Source: Bacteroidaceae bacterium (GTDB lineage Bacteria > Bacteroidota > Bacteroidia > Bacteroidales > Bacteroidaceae). Taken from it: DNA of 64,000 bases. The stretch is taken from NCBI GenBank assembly GCA_017615835.1, contig JAFZZI010000011.1, forward strand, positions 62,001 through 126,000, in the 5' to 3' direction. Shown piece by piece: positions 43,398 to 54,694 of this stretch; position 1 is the stretch's first letter; each line of letters starts with the position of its first letter. The position numbers and the translations under genes were made by a program. The notes under the pieces were generated by a model that saw only the letters and a program-made list of their open reading frames with translations, did not search any database and was not told where the DNA came from.

Positions 43398-44723
43398 TTA
43401 TTTGTTGTTTTGAGGGTTGTTTAGAAGTCTGTTTAATACCTGCTGGTATGACAGAGCGGTTCCTTCTAATCCGAAAAGCCTTAACGTTGATTCCTGATTG
43501 ACTCCATATGCCTTTTTGAAAAAATCGGGCAGGCTTTCTGTATGGCCGGCCTTCCAGCATACCAATGCCATTACGGGATATAAATAACCAATCTCTTCAC
43601 TAGAGATATCATCACCCATAAGAAAAAATATGTCCAACATCCTGAATGCCGACTCATAGTCTTGCCAGGCAAGCAGTTGTGTCAGCAGCGACTTCATGAA
43701 ATCCAATTCAGCCTTGCCACCGAATCTGAACGCCGTCGTCATACTTTCTGCGGATTCCTTGAACAAATTGCACTCGTACTGTTCACATGACAACATCAGG
43801 TACAGTCTCGGGTCTTCCTTATCCAGTCCAATAGCTTTGTTTATGTAATCGATAGACTCCTCATGCTTTCCCTGCATACTCAATGCATCTGCCAGAATGA
43901 ACAGAGGTTCTGATGAATCAGGAACCTTTCTGCGCATCTCCTTCAGATACCTTTCTGCTTTTTCATATTGTCCGGTATTTATGAGACATTCTGCCTTTAC
44001 AGTGCCCAGAGAACAATCGAATGGGTCAACGGCTTCAAGAAACTCCAAGCATTCAAGTGCTTTGGGATAATCCTGCTGCCTATATGCGATGCATGTCAAC
44101 TGCTCCCAATAATAGGCGTCATACGGAAAATCGTCTATCAGGCGATTGTAGCTTTCTTCTGCCTTGTCTAAGTCCTGCGTGACGAAGTACAGGTCAGCCT
44201 GCTGCTCGTTCAGGTCTTTTGATTCAGGATCAATCAGGAGTGCCTTGTCCAACCACTCCTGGGCAAGACCATACTGACAATTCTCAATAAACAGGCTGAT
44301 TACGTCAGAATAGAATTCTGTGTCTTCTTCATCAGTTTCTGAGGCTTGCCTGAAATAGACGTCTGCCAGAGAAGGATTTGTATCCGCCAACTCTATGTTG
44401 CCTTTCAGAAAGAGCAGTTCGCGGTCATTTGTCAAATCCAGTTTTTCTGCTATCATGCGTGCCTCGAATGTTTTTCCCTGGCGAACAAGCAATTGGCCAT
44501 TGGCAATCATTATGTCTGGGTCGTTTGGGTGTAGGGAAAGGCCATAGCGAACGACCTCTTGAGCCTTACCCATTTCGTCTATCGTACTGTAGTATTCTGC
44601 CAGATTTGAAATATCAAAACCGTCAAAGTAGCAGGATGTGCCGTTCTGCTCCATATTCTCATACTTTTCAAGCAGTTCCATGAACTCACTGCTTTCAAAG
44701 TAGGAAGAGTTGCCGTCTTTCAT
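43398..44723 (-). CDS. Tetratricopeptide-repeat protein
   Basis: Cytoplasmic protein of 441 residues, almost all tandem TPR helices from about residue 25 to 390 (for example DPDIMIANGQLLVRQGKTFEA and SEPLFILADALSMQGKHEES). It has no signal peptide, membrane helix or catalytic motif, so it should be a protein-interaction scaffold. It begins 4 bases after glnS and ends 6 bases before dedA, so it is inside the operon, probably co-translated with its neighbours. The partner is unknown. Confidence 0.85.
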   Translation of the reverse strand: MKDGNSSYFESSEFMELLEKYENMEQNGTSCYFDGFDISNLAEYYSTIDEMGKAQEVVRYGLSLHPNDPDIMIANGQLLVRQGKTFEARMIAEKLDLTNDRELLFLKGNIELADTNPSLADVYFRQASETDEEDTEFYSDVISLFIENCQYGLAQEWLDKALLIDPESKDLNEQQADLYFVTQDLDKAEESYNRLIDDFPYDAYYWEQLTCIAYRQQDYPKALECLEFLEAVDPFDCSLGTVKAECLINTGQYEKAERYLKEMRRKVPDSSEPLFILADALSMQGKHEESIDYINKAIGLDKEDPRLYLMLSCEQYECNLFKESAESMTTAFRFGGKAELDFMKSLLTQLLAWQDYESAFRMLDIFFLMGDDISSEEIGYLYPVMALVCWKAGHTESLPDFFKKAYGVNQESTLRLFGLEGTALSYQQVLNRLLNNPQNNK

Positions 44724-44727
44724 TCTT

Positions 44728-46470
44728 TCACGCCTTGTCCTTAATTTTTCCCCATGAGTCCTTGAGCGGGACTGTACGGTTAAATATGAGGTGGTCAGGA
44801 GTAGAGTCCTTGTCAGTACAGAAGTAACCTATGCGCTGGAACTGGAAGTGATCAAGAGGCTTGGTATCGGTAAGATACTCTTCGACATAGCATTTTGTGC
44901 GTACTTCAAGCGACTTGGGGTTCAGCATTCTGCGCATGGCATCTACAGCCGACAATCCCTCATCGCGCAGACGTGACAATTCGTCGCGAGGGTTCTCAAA
45001 TAGCCACAGACGGTCGTAAAGACGCACTTCGGCCTGTATAGAGTGTGTCGTGCTGATCCAGTGGATTGTTCCTTTGACTTTGCGGTTTGAATCAGGTTCG
45101 CCTGTCTTAGTGTTGGGTATGTACTCACAGAATACCTCTTCTACATTGCCGTCATTTCCCTTACGGTAACCAGAGCATCGCACGATATAGGCATTCTTGA
45201 GACGTACCTCACGCCCCGGACTCAGACGGAAGTATTTTGCCGGGGCATCTTCCATGAAGTCGTCCCGTTCAATCCAGAGAGTACGGCTAAATGTTATTTT
45301 GTGGGAACCCTCATCTGGATTTTCAGGATTGTTAATGGACTCAAGTTCTTCTGTTTTATCTTCAGGATAATTGGTTACTGTCAGTTTTACCGGGTCTATG
45401 ACAGCCGATACGCGTGTGGCTCTGCGGTTCAGGTCTTCACGTACAGCCGATTCCATCAGAGCCATGTCGTTGAGGGCATCAAACTTGGTGTAGCCTATGC
45501 GGTCAACAAACAATTTTATTGATTCCGGGGTGTATCCGCGGCGGCGATATCCGCATATGGTCGGCATGCGCGGGTCGTCCCAGCCGGATACGAGCCCGTT
45601 CTGAACTAGCGCAAGCAGATTTCGTTTGCTTAGAAGTGTGTAGTTCAAGTTCAGTTTGTTGAACTCGTTCTGTCTGGGTCTGTTATCATCAAGGTCCTGA
45701 CCCTTCTTCAACCAATCGATAAAGAGATCATAGAGGGGACGGTGCGGAAAGAATTCGAGTGTGCAGAGCGAGTGGGTGACACCTTCGAAGAAATCACTTT
45801 GGCCATGGGCAAAATCGTACATCGGATATGCCTTCCATTTTGTTCCGGTACGATGATGCGGTGTCTTCACAATACGATATATTATGGGGTCACGGAACAG
45901 CATGTTGTTATGGGCCATGTCTATCTTGGCGCGAAGTACCATTGATCCTTCATCAAACTCACCGCTGTTCATTCTGCAGAAGAGGTCAAGACTTTCCTCG
46001 ACCGGACGGTCACGATATGGACTGTTGATACCAGGTTGGGTAGGTGAACCTTTCTGAGAGAGAATGGTTTCCTGATTCTGTTCGTCAATATATGCCTTAC
46101 CCTCCCTGATAAGTTCGACGGCAAAGTCCCAAAGCTGTTGGAAGTAGTCGGAAGCATAGTATTCATTTCCCCATTGGAAACCAAGCCACTTGATGTCTTC
46201 CTTGATGGCATCAACGTATTCGGTGTCCTCCTTGGTGGGATTAGTATCATCAAAGCGTAAGTTGCAGACACCTCCATATTTGGCAGCTATGCCGAAATCC
46301 ATGCATATGGCTTTGGCATGCCCTATGTGAAGGTAACCGTTAGGCTCAGGCGGGAAACGTGTTTGAACGCGCCCTCCGTTCTTACCTTCGGCAAGGTCTT
46401 TCTCTACAATCTCTTCGATGAAGTTAAGGCTTTTCTTCTCACTACCTTCTGTCGCTTTGGTCTCACTCAT
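44728..46470 (-). CDS. glnS: Glutaminyl-tRNA synthetase
   Basis: Class I synthetase of 580 residues charging tRNA-Gln. It has the HIGH-like motif in PPEPNGYLHIGHAKAI and a KMSKS-like LLSKRNL, and the C-terminal anticodon-binding beta barrels (with FRLSPGREVRLKNAYIV). A dedicated GlnRS means this species needs no Glu-tRNA-Gln amidotransferase route for glutamine. It is the first gene of a five-gene operon; a TATTTTTG box at 46503-46496 may be its -7 element, without a clear -33 box. Confidence 0.97.
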   Translation of the reverse strand: MSETKATEGSEKKSLNFIEEIVEKDLAEGKNGGRVQTRFPPEPNGYLHIGHAKAICMDFGIAAKYGGVCNLRFDDTNPTKEDTEYVDAIKEDIKWLGFQWGNEYYASDYFQQLWDFAVELIREGKAYIDEQNQETILSQKGSPTQPGINSPYRDRPVEESLDLFCRMNSGEFDEGSMVLRAKIDMAHNNMLFRDPIIYRIVKTPHHRTGTKWKAYPMYDFAHGQSDFFEGVTHSLCTLEFFPHRPLYDLFIDWLKKGQDLDDNRPRQNEFNKLNLNYTLLSKRNLLALVQNGLVSGWDDPRMPTICGYRRRGYTPESIKLFVDRIGYTKFDALNDMALMESAVREDLNRRATRVSAVIDPVKLTVTNYPEDKTEELESINNPENPDEGSHKITFSRTLWIERDDFMEDAPAKYFRLSPGREVRLKNAYIVRCSGYRKGNDGNVEEVFCEYIPNTKTGEPDSNRKVKGTIHWISTTHSIQAEVRLYDRLWLFENPRDELSRLRDEGLSAVDAMRRMLNPKSLEVRTKCYVEEYLTDTKPLDHFQFQRIGYFCTDKDSTPDHLIFNRTVPLKDSWGKIKDKA

Positions 46471-46541
46471 ATATGGCTATTGATTGTTTGATTGGCAAAA
46501 ATACCATTTTCTCTGCACTATTTTTGTTATTGAGAGTTATT

Positions 46542-47303
46542 TTATTTACTGTATGGTGTGAAACCGTCAAGTCCGAGACCGTATAAGGCAAAATCTCCCT
46601 TAACCGGGTCTTCAGGCCATATTACCCTTATAGAATCGGTTATCTGTAAAGCAGTTTTTATGTCGGCGGAATTACGTGAAGTCAGCCCCAAGCAGGATGC
46701 GGTCTGAAAAACATGAGTGTCAAGTGGAATTACCAACTGTGCGGGTTTCATCCTATTCCAAAGACCGAAGTCCACAGGGCTTCCTTTCCTGACCATCCAG
46801 CGTAAGAACATGTGGATTCTCTTGTTGGCAGACATGCTGTCTGGGATAGGTATTCCTTTTATGCCGGTAAAATAACTGCACAGTTTCCGGACATTGACCT
46901 GAGGAGAATACCCTGTGTCCAGGATTGACTCCATTGTGGCATATTCCGAATATAGACGGTGCAGCCTTACGCATAGTTCTGAATAGTCCTTCCATTTGTA
47001 GAAACGGTAGAGACAGCAGTCCGGCTTACCTTGACTTTCGCTGGAAATGTCAAGCCAGGCTTGGGACTTTATATAGTCTGAAGGGCCACCCGAGGTGTCC
47101 ATTGCCGAGTGAATATTCCTCAGAACGTTCAGAAACACCTTCCTGCTTCCGTACGCCATCCATGCAGAGATGAATGATGATATCTCAATATCATTTCTCT
47201 CAGTGTAACGATGTGGAAACTGAATGGGATCGTCAGCTATAAATGACTTATTTTCATGCCTTTCTGCTGCTTCTATGAGTATTTGCTTCAGTTTCTCATC
47301 CAT
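46542..47303 (-). CDS. TIGR02757 family protein (DUF2400)
   Basis: Cytoplasmic protein of 253 residues from the ATG at 47303; nine extra codons upstream overlap the glycosyltransferase gene and are not needed. The pattern (FPHRYTERNDIEISSFISAWMAYGSR, then FLRWMVRKGSPVDFGLW and PLDTHVFQTASCLGLTSR) matches the TIGR02757 family, which I recall as distantly helix-hairpin-helix/DNA glycosylase-like. Function is unknown. The start overlaps the stop of the glycosyltransferase gene by one base (TAATG). Confidence 0.85.
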   Translation of the reverse strand: MDEKLKQILIEAAERHENKSFIADDPIQFPHRYTERNDIEISSFISAWMAYGSRKVFLNVLRNIHSAMDTSGGPSDYIKSQAWLDISSESQGKPDCCLYRFYKWKDYSELCVRLHRLYSEYATMESILDTGYSPQVNVRKLCSYFTGIKGIPIPDSMSANKRIHMFLRWMVRKGSPVDFGLWNRMKPAQLVIPLDTHVFQTASCLGLTSRNSADIKTALQITDSIRVIWPEDPVKGDFALYGLGLDGFTPYSK

Positions 47304-48220
47304 TATTGCTCGTTTTTGAAAAGACGACATAGGCTAAGCATCTTGTATGCAGAAAAAAACAGCAAACTGGGATGTTTTCCGGCCAGATTAATGATTATTG
47401 GTCTGTAAAACCATTCCGTCAATCGTGTGAAGGCGTTTATAAGATTCAGCCGCTCAAGTCTTTGGTAATGTCTCAAAAGTGCAGATCCTTTTTCCAGTTC
47501 AGCCCTGTGGAGGTATAGATTGCGGATGGCCTCGTCAGTTTTACGCAGAAATGTCTCATTGTCCTCAAGTCCCGTGTGAATAAGCGGATTGTCTATGTGC
47601 AGGACACTGATACCTTTTTTTTCAAGTTCAATGCCAAACAGTACATCTTCGTACCCATAACCGCTGAAGCCCTCGTCAAACCGAATCTTCATAAAGACTT
47701 TTCGGTCAATCAGAAATGAGAACGGCGTAAAACGGGCATAGGGATTGAGGCTGCGGTACCTGGCTGCACGGTGACGGTCTGCACGTTTTTCGTATTTCCA
47801 TCGCAGTTCAACACCGTCGTGCGGAAGTCGATGGCAATGCTTCAAACCACCACATACGACTTCCGATTGTTCTGATGCCCTGATATAGTCAGTTATGAAG
47901 TTCTTTGTGCATACTTCTGCGTCACAGTCAATGAAAAGTAATTTTTCACAAGAAGACTTGTCAGCCAGAAGGTTGCGGATTGCGGCTCTGCCATAGTTCC
48001 TTTCAACTGATATCATGCGGCAGTGGTCAAGATTTGAAAGCGCAGAAACATTGGCATTTAGAGTCTCCATGTCTGTCGAACAGTCATCAGCTGTGAGAAT
48101 TTCGAAAGATACTCCCGCAGCGATACATTGGGAATAAAGGTCTGTTATCAATTTTGAACAGTCCCAATTGAAAACGGGTATGAGAACTGACAGCGAAGAC
48201 ACCGTGCAATTTTTTGTCAA
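47303..48220 (-). CDS. Glycosyltransferase family 2
   Basis: Glycosyltransferase of 305 residues with a GT-A fold. The DxD-like metal motif is FIDCDAEV near residue 98, and GYGYEDVLFGIELEKKG in the C-terminal half matches the galactosyltransferase-type C-terminal region (acceptor/metal site). It has no membrane helix, so it acts on the inner face of the membrane, probably in LPS, capsule or glycoprotein synthesis. It is divergent from rarA with an interleaved promoter and coupled to TIGR02757. Confidence 0.87.
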   Translation of the reverse strand: MTKNCTVSSLSVLIPVFNWDCSKLITDLYSQCIAAGVSFEILTADDCSTDMETLNANVSALSNLDHCRMISVERNYGRAAIRNLLADKSSCEKLLFIDCDAEVCTKNFITDYIRASEQSEVVCGGLKHCHRLPHDGVELRWKYEKRADRHRAARYRSLNPYARFTPFSFLIDRKVFMKIRFDEGFSGYGYEDVLFGIELEKKGISVLHIDNPLIHTGLEDNETFLRKTDEAIRNLYLHRAELEKGSALLRHYQRLERLNLINAFTRLTEWFYRPIIINLAGKHPSLLFFSAYKMLSLCRLFKNEQ

Positions 48221-48243
48221 ATATAAGGAAAAAGGTACCTTTG
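48213..48243 (+). promoter_or_regulatory. rarA promoter
   Basis: TTTG (48213-48216), a 19-base spacer and TACCTTTG (48236-48243) match the consensus fully. Confidence 0.8.
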
Positions 48244-48248
48244 TGCAA
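48218..48248 (-). promoter_or_regulatory. Glycosyltransferase promoter, interleaved with PrarA
   Basis: On the minus strand TTG (48248-48246), a 20-base spacer and TATATTTG (48225-48218) lie directly over the rarA promoter. Confidence 0.7.
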
Positions 48249-48296
48249 GAATAGTTTAGCTTTTGAAGTTTACTGACTCTTTGGCTCTTTACAGTA

Positions 48297-49565
48297 ATGA
48301 AACCTCTGGCGGAAAGAATGAGACCACACTGTCTGGATGATTATGTCGGACAGAAACATCTTGTTGGTGACGGGGCGGTTCTTCGCCGGATGATTGAGTC
48401 TGGCCGCGTCTCTTCATTCATACTCTGGGGGCCTCCGGGTACTGGCAAGACTACTTTGGCTCATATCATTGCAGAGACACTGGAACTTCCTTTCAGCACT
48501 TTGAGCGCGGTCACGGCGGGTGTGAAGGATGTACGTGATGTCATAGAGCGTGCCCGTTCCAACAGACTATTCAACACTAAGGGCAGCCCCATACTTTTTA
48601 TTGACGAAATTCACCGCTTCAACAAAGCACAACAGGACTCACTGCTTGGTGCCGTTGAGCGTGGAGACATAACCTTGATTGGCGCAACTACAGAAAACCC
48701 CTCATTTGAAGTCATCAGGCCTCTGCTTTCGCGAATGCAGGTCTATGTTTTGAACCCGCTAGGCAACGAGGATTTGCTTCAGCTTGTAGAGCGCGCATTG
48801 AACAATGATGAATGGCTTCGGGGAAAAAACGTAGATATTAAGGAAACGTCAGCCTTGCTTCACTACAGCGGCGGAGATGCCCGCAAGATGCTGAACATAC
48901 TTGAACTCATTGTAGAGTCCGACACATCCCAGTCCGTAACCATAACTGACGAGGTCGTGAATTTGCGCCTTCAGCAGAATCCGCTTGCTTACGACAAGGA
49001 TGGCGAGATGCACTACGATATCATCTCTGCCTTTATAAAGTCGATACGAGGCAGCGATCCCGATGGCGCGCTATATTGGCTTGCCCGTATGATTGAGGGA
49101 GGGGAGGACCCTGCTTTTATTGCCCGACGTCTGGTTATATCCGCTTCAGAAGACATCGGTCTTGCGAATCCTAACGCCTTGCTTCTGGCAAATGCAGCAT
49201 TTGACGCGGTAATGAAGATCGGTTGGCCTGAAGGACGTATTCCTTTGGCAGAGGCTACTGTTTACCTCGCTTCAAGTCCTAAGAGCAACTCATCATATCT
49301 GGGTATTGGTGCTGCTCTGGATCTTGTACAACAGACAGGCAACCTTCCAGTACCCCTGCATTTGCGCAACGCTCCAACCAGACTTATGAAGGAACTGGGT
49401 TATAGTGAAGGCTACAAGTACGCCCATGACTATGAAGGGCACTTTGTAAATCTGCAGTTTATGCCTGACGAGATTCGGGACGCACGTTTCTGGACACCCC
49501 AGCCCAATCCTCAGGAGGACAAGATGAAGGAACGCATGGAAACTCTCTGGAAACGCAAGTATTGA
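48297..49565 (+). CDS. rarA: Replication-associated recombination protein A
   Basis: RarA/MgsA, an AAA+ ATPase of 422 residues that works at stalled replication forks; related to the clamp loader and WRNIP1. Walker A GPPGTGKTT is at residues 45-53, Walker B IDEIHRF at about 101-107, and the C-terminal oligomerisation part (YDKDGEMHYDIISAFIKSIRGSD, AMRNAPTRLMKELGYSEGY-like region) is present. It is monocistronic with a strong promoter and a terminator downstream. Confidence 0.95.
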   Translation: MKPLAERMRPHCLDDYVGQKHLVGDGAVLRRMIESGRVSSFILWGPPGTGKTTLAHIIAETLELPFSTLSAVTAGVKDVRDVIERARSNRLFNTKGSPILFIDEIHRFNKAQQDSLLGAVERGDITLIGATTENPSFEVIRPLLSRMQVYVLNPLGNEDLLQLVERALNNDEWLRGKNVDIKETSALLHYSGGDARKMLNILELIVESDTSQSVTITDEVVNLRLQQNPLAYDKDGEMHYDIISAFIKSIRGSDPDGALYWLARMIEGGEDPAFIARRLVISASEDIGLANPNALLLANAAFDAVMKIGWPEGRIPLAEATVYLASSPKSNSSYLGIGAALDLVQQTGNLPVPLHLRNAPTRLMKELGYSEGYKYAHDYEGHFVNLQFMPDEIRDARFWTPQPNPQEDKMKERMETLWKRKY

Positions 49566-49601
49566 ACTCTCAAATGTCGCCTACAGGCATTTATGTCATA
49601 T

Positions 49602-49644
49602 AAAAGACAAGCCGGAAACAATGCATGATTCCGGCTTGTCTTTT
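49602..49644. terminator. Bidirectional terminator rarA/GH10-CE1
   Basis: A 16-bp perfect stem (AAAAGACAAGCCGGAA with its complement) around an 11-base loop lies between convergent genes; its A/T arms supply T-runs in both directions. Confidence 0.9.
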
Positions 49645-49657
49645 GTATGTGTACAAG

Positions 49658-51793
<2,136 letters not shown>

Positions 51794-51828
51794 TTAGTAA
51801 AATAGAATGTGCGTTAAAATGCATGATG

Positions 51829-51860
51829 CGAATATAGTTGTTTGTCGCGTTTCCGGCAAA
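51829..51860 (-). promoter_or_regulatory. GH10-CE1 promoter
   Basis: On the minus strand TTTG (51860-51857), a 20-base spacer and TATATTCG (51836-51829) match the consensus. Confidence 0.75.
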
Positions 51861-51895
51861 TTTGAGACCACTTTTTCGAAAATAATCTATATTTG
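51861..51895 (+). promoter_or_regulatory. Promoter of the T9SS plug-like gene
   Basis: TATATTTG (51888-51895) is a good -7 box; TTTG (51861-51864) is 23 bases upstream, like the gap promoter. Confidence 0.5.
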
Positions 51896-51908
51896 CCATA
51901 CAAAAGCA

Positions 51909-53174
51909 ATGAGTGCCAGAATGAATCTCAAAAGTTGTCTGCAAACCATTATATTCACTACATTCCTGATTTATTCCGGAAATGCAGTGTGCCAGACTTC
52001 GCAGATTCTTTCAGAAAACATCCGGACACTTCAAGTTCTTAAGAATTCCGACTGGATGGAACTTCCGGTTATTGAACTGGGCAGCGATGACCGGATATCA
52101 ATATCATTCGACGAACTTTCGCACAGAAACAGACGTCTTGTCTATAGAATCAGTCACTGCTTGTCAGACTGGACTGAATCCGGTTTGTCTGAACAGGAAT
52201 TTATGGATGGCTTCAACGGGCTGCCGATAACAGACTATCGCAATTCTGTAAATACTACCATGCTTTACACTCATTACCGCCTTGAAATACCAAACGACGA
52301 TGTGAAACTTCTGGTTTCAGGCAATTATGAAGTAACCGTTTCGGACGGCACAGATTTCAGTGAGCTTCTCAAGGCCCGTTTCGCAGTGCTTGAGAGGGGG
52401 TGCAGTGTCACAGCACAAGTAAGTGGCAATACTGATGCCGACACCAACGACAAAAACCAGCAGTTATCGGTGACAGTCGGTTTCTCTTCGCTTCAGACAA
52501 GCCGCCCGGAGCGTGAGATAATTGTAAACGCAACTCAGAACAGACGTTCGGACATTATGGTAACCAGTCTCGAGCCAAGCTACATCACCGGCAGCCAACT
52601 TCAGTTTGTCCATAACCGCAGGCTGATCTTTGCCGGTGGTAATGAGTACCGCCGATTTGAAGTTGTCAATATGTATAACTATTCAAGGAATGTTGACAGG
52701 ATAGATTTTTTTGATCCTTATTTCCATGCCACTCTGATGGAGGACAGGCCGCATTGGGATTATATTTACGATCAGGATCACAACGGAAGGTTTCTCATCC
52801 GCTACAACAGGAGCGACGACAGCGATATGGGTGCCGACTATCTGTTTGTTCATTTCGTTCTGAGAGCTCCACATTACCTAGGTGGCAGGTTGTATCTTGA
52901 CGGTGATTTCACTTATGGTTCTCTGGGTGACGAGTGGGAGATGGTATATAACGACAGATCGGGTTGTTATGAGAAGGCAGTTCTTCTGAAAATGGGAGCA
53001 TATGACTATCGCTATCTGTGGGTTCCTGAGGGTTCGTCAAAAGGAATGACGTTTCAGACAGAGGGTGACAGTTTCGAAACTTCCAACGAATATCAGGTCT
53101 TTGTCTGGTTCCGTCAGTTCGGATCACGTTATGACCGTCTGGTTGGCCTGGCTGATTTGCGCATGGCAAAATAA
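51909..53174 (+). CDS. DUF5103 / type IX secretion plug-domain protein
   Basis: Secreted protein of 421 residues from the ATG at 51909; another in-frame ATG follows at 51921. The signal peptide ends near NAVC. The pattern (DRISISFDELSHRNRRLVYRISHC, then GFNGLPITDYRNS and THYRLEIPNDD) matches the DUF5103 family, whose Flavobacterium member is the plug that closes the type 9 secretion channel. This is assigned by pattern only. Its presence fits a genome with T9SS-type sorted enzymes. The upstream frame begins at 51807, but those 34 codons run through the promoter region and do not form a signal peptide. Confidence 0.83.
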   Translation: MSARMNLKSCLQTIIFTTFLIYSGNAVCQTSQILSENIRTLQVLKNSDWMELPVIELGSDDRISISFDELSHRNRRLVYRISHCLSDWTESGLSEQEFMDGFNGLPITDYRNSVNTTMLYTHYRLEIPNDDVKLLVSGNYEVTVSDGTDFSELLKARFAVLERGCSVTAQVSGNTDADTNDKNQQLSVTVGFSSLQTSRPEREIIVNATQNRRSDIMVTSLEPSYITGSQLQFVHNRRLIFAGGNEYRRFEVVNMYNYSRNVDRIDFFDPYFHATLMEDRPHWDYIYDQDHNGRFLIRYNRSDDSDMGADYLFVHFVLRAPHYLGGRLYLDGDFTYGSLGDEWEMVYNDRSGCYEKAVLLKMGAYDYRYLWVPEGSSKGMTFQTEGDSFETSNEYQVFVWFRQFGSRYDRLVGLADLRMAK

Positions 53175-53187
53175 TTGAGTATTTTTG
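53156..53187 (+). promoter_or_regulatory. proS promoter
   Basis: TTTG (53156-53159), a 20-base spacer and TATTTTTG (53180-53187) match the consensus; the -33 box lies inside the end of the upstream gene. Confidence 0.75.
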
Positions 53188-53212
53188 TGCCGCAAAATAA
53201 ATCATATTTACA

Positions 53213-54694
53213 ATGGCAACTGAACTTAAGGGCTTGACCAAGAGGAGCGAGAATTATTCGAAGTGGTATAACGAATTGGTCGTAAATGCAGAACTTGCCG
53301 AACAGGCTCCGGTGCGTGGTTGCATGGTGATAAAACCGTACGGCTATGCCATTTGGGAGAAGATTCAGCGCATATTGGATGACAAGTTTAAGGAAACAGG
53401 ACATCAGAATGCATATTTTCCTTTACTCATTCCGAAGTCTTACTTAAGCCGCGAAGCGGAGCATGTCGAAGGTTTCGCAAAGGAGTGTGCTGTAGTTACC
53501 CACTACCGCTTGAAAAATGCCGAGGATGGATCGGGTGTTGTTGTCGATCCTTCTGCAAAACTTGAGGAGGAACTGATAATCCGTCCGACATCTGAGACAA
53601 TCATTTGGAGTACCTACAAAAATTGGATAAAGTCATATCGTGACCTGCCAATCCTATGCAACCAGTGGGCCAATGTCATGCGCTGGGAAATGCGTCCGCG
53701 TCTTTTTCTCCGTACGGCCGAATTTCTTTGGCAGGAAGGCCATACGGCTCATGCGACCCGAGAAGAAGCTGAGGCTGAAGCCAGGAGGATGCAGGAGGTA
53801 TATGCAGATTTTGCAGAGAAATACATGGCATTGCCGGTTATCCGTGGCGTGAAGTCCGAGACTGAACGTTTTGCCGGTGCTCTTGACACATACACCATTG
53901 AATCAATGACGCAGGATGGCAAGGCTCTTCAGTGTGGAACCTCGCATTTTCTGGGTCAGAACTTCGCAAAGGCATTCGGAGTTCAGTTCGTTGACAGGGA
54001 GAACAAACTCGATTATGTCTGGGCAACTTCCTGGGGTGTCTCGACTCGCCTGATGGGTGCCCTGATTATGGCACACTCTGACGACAACGGACTTGTATTG
54101 CCTCCAAAACTGGCTCCTGTTCAGGTAGTAATCGTTCCCATATACAAGACAACTGACGAACTGTCCGCCATCTCTGACAAGGTCAAATCAATTGTGGAGG
54201 GTTTAAAGGCCAGGGGTATAAGTGTCAAGTATGATGATGCAGACAACAAGCGCCCTGGCTTTAAATTTGCCGATTACGAAGTAAAGGGTATACCTGTACG
54301 TCTGGTTCTCGGCATGCGCGACCTGCAGAACGGTACTCTTGAACTGATGCGCCGCGATACTCTACAGAAAGAGACTCTTTCGCTTGAGGGTATTGATGCC
54401 AAGATTGAAACTTTACTTGATGATATTCAAAACAATATTTTCAACAAGGCGTTGAAGTACAGAGAAGAACGGACTGTCGAGGTTGACAGTTACGAAGAAT
54501 TCAAGACTCAGATTGAAAATGGACGTTTTGTGCTGGCACATTGGGATGGTACAGCAGAGACGGAAGCTAAGATAAAAGAGGAAACGAAGGCTACCATACG
54601 TTGTCTTCCATTCGGCTTAGACGAAACTCCGGGGAAGTGCGTCTGTACAGGAGCTCCATCCGCCCGTCGCGTGCTTTTCGCCCGTTCTTACTGA
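53213..54694 (+). CDS. proS: Prolyl-tRNA synthetase (archaeal/eukaryotic type)
   Basis: Class II synthetase of 493 residues. It is the short archaeal/eukaryote-like type: no INS editing domain, and a C-terminal domain ending in a tyrosine (RRVLFARSY), a feature of that type. Motif 2 ([21 protein letters not shown]) and the motif-1 region are intact. The short type occurs in many Bacteroidetes. Its stop codon overlaps the tamB stop on the other strand, so the two transcripts share their 3' ends. Confidence 0.96.
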   Translation: MATELKGLTKRSENYSKWYNELVVNAELAEQAPVRGCMVIKPYGYAIWEKIQRILDDKFKETGHQNAYFPLLIPKSYLSREAEHVEGFAKECAVVTHYRLKNAEDGSGVVVDPSAKLEEELIIRPTSETIIWSTYKNWIKSYRDLPILCNQWANVMRWEMRPRLFLRTAEFLWQEGHTAHATREEAEAEARRMQEVYADFAEKYMALPVIRGVKSETERFAGALDTYTIESMTQDGKALQCGTSHFLGQNFAKAFGVQFVDRENKLDYVWATSWGVSTRLMGALIMAHSDDNGLVLPPKLAPVQVVIVPIYKTTDELSAISDKVKSIVEGLKARGISVKYDDADNKRPGFKFADYEVKGIPVRLVLGMRDLQNGTLELMRRDTLQKETLSLEGIDAKIETLLDDIQNNIFNKALKYREERTVEVDSYEEFKTQIENGRFVLAHWDGTAETEAKIKEETKATIRCLPFGLDETPGKCVCTGAPSARRVLFARSY

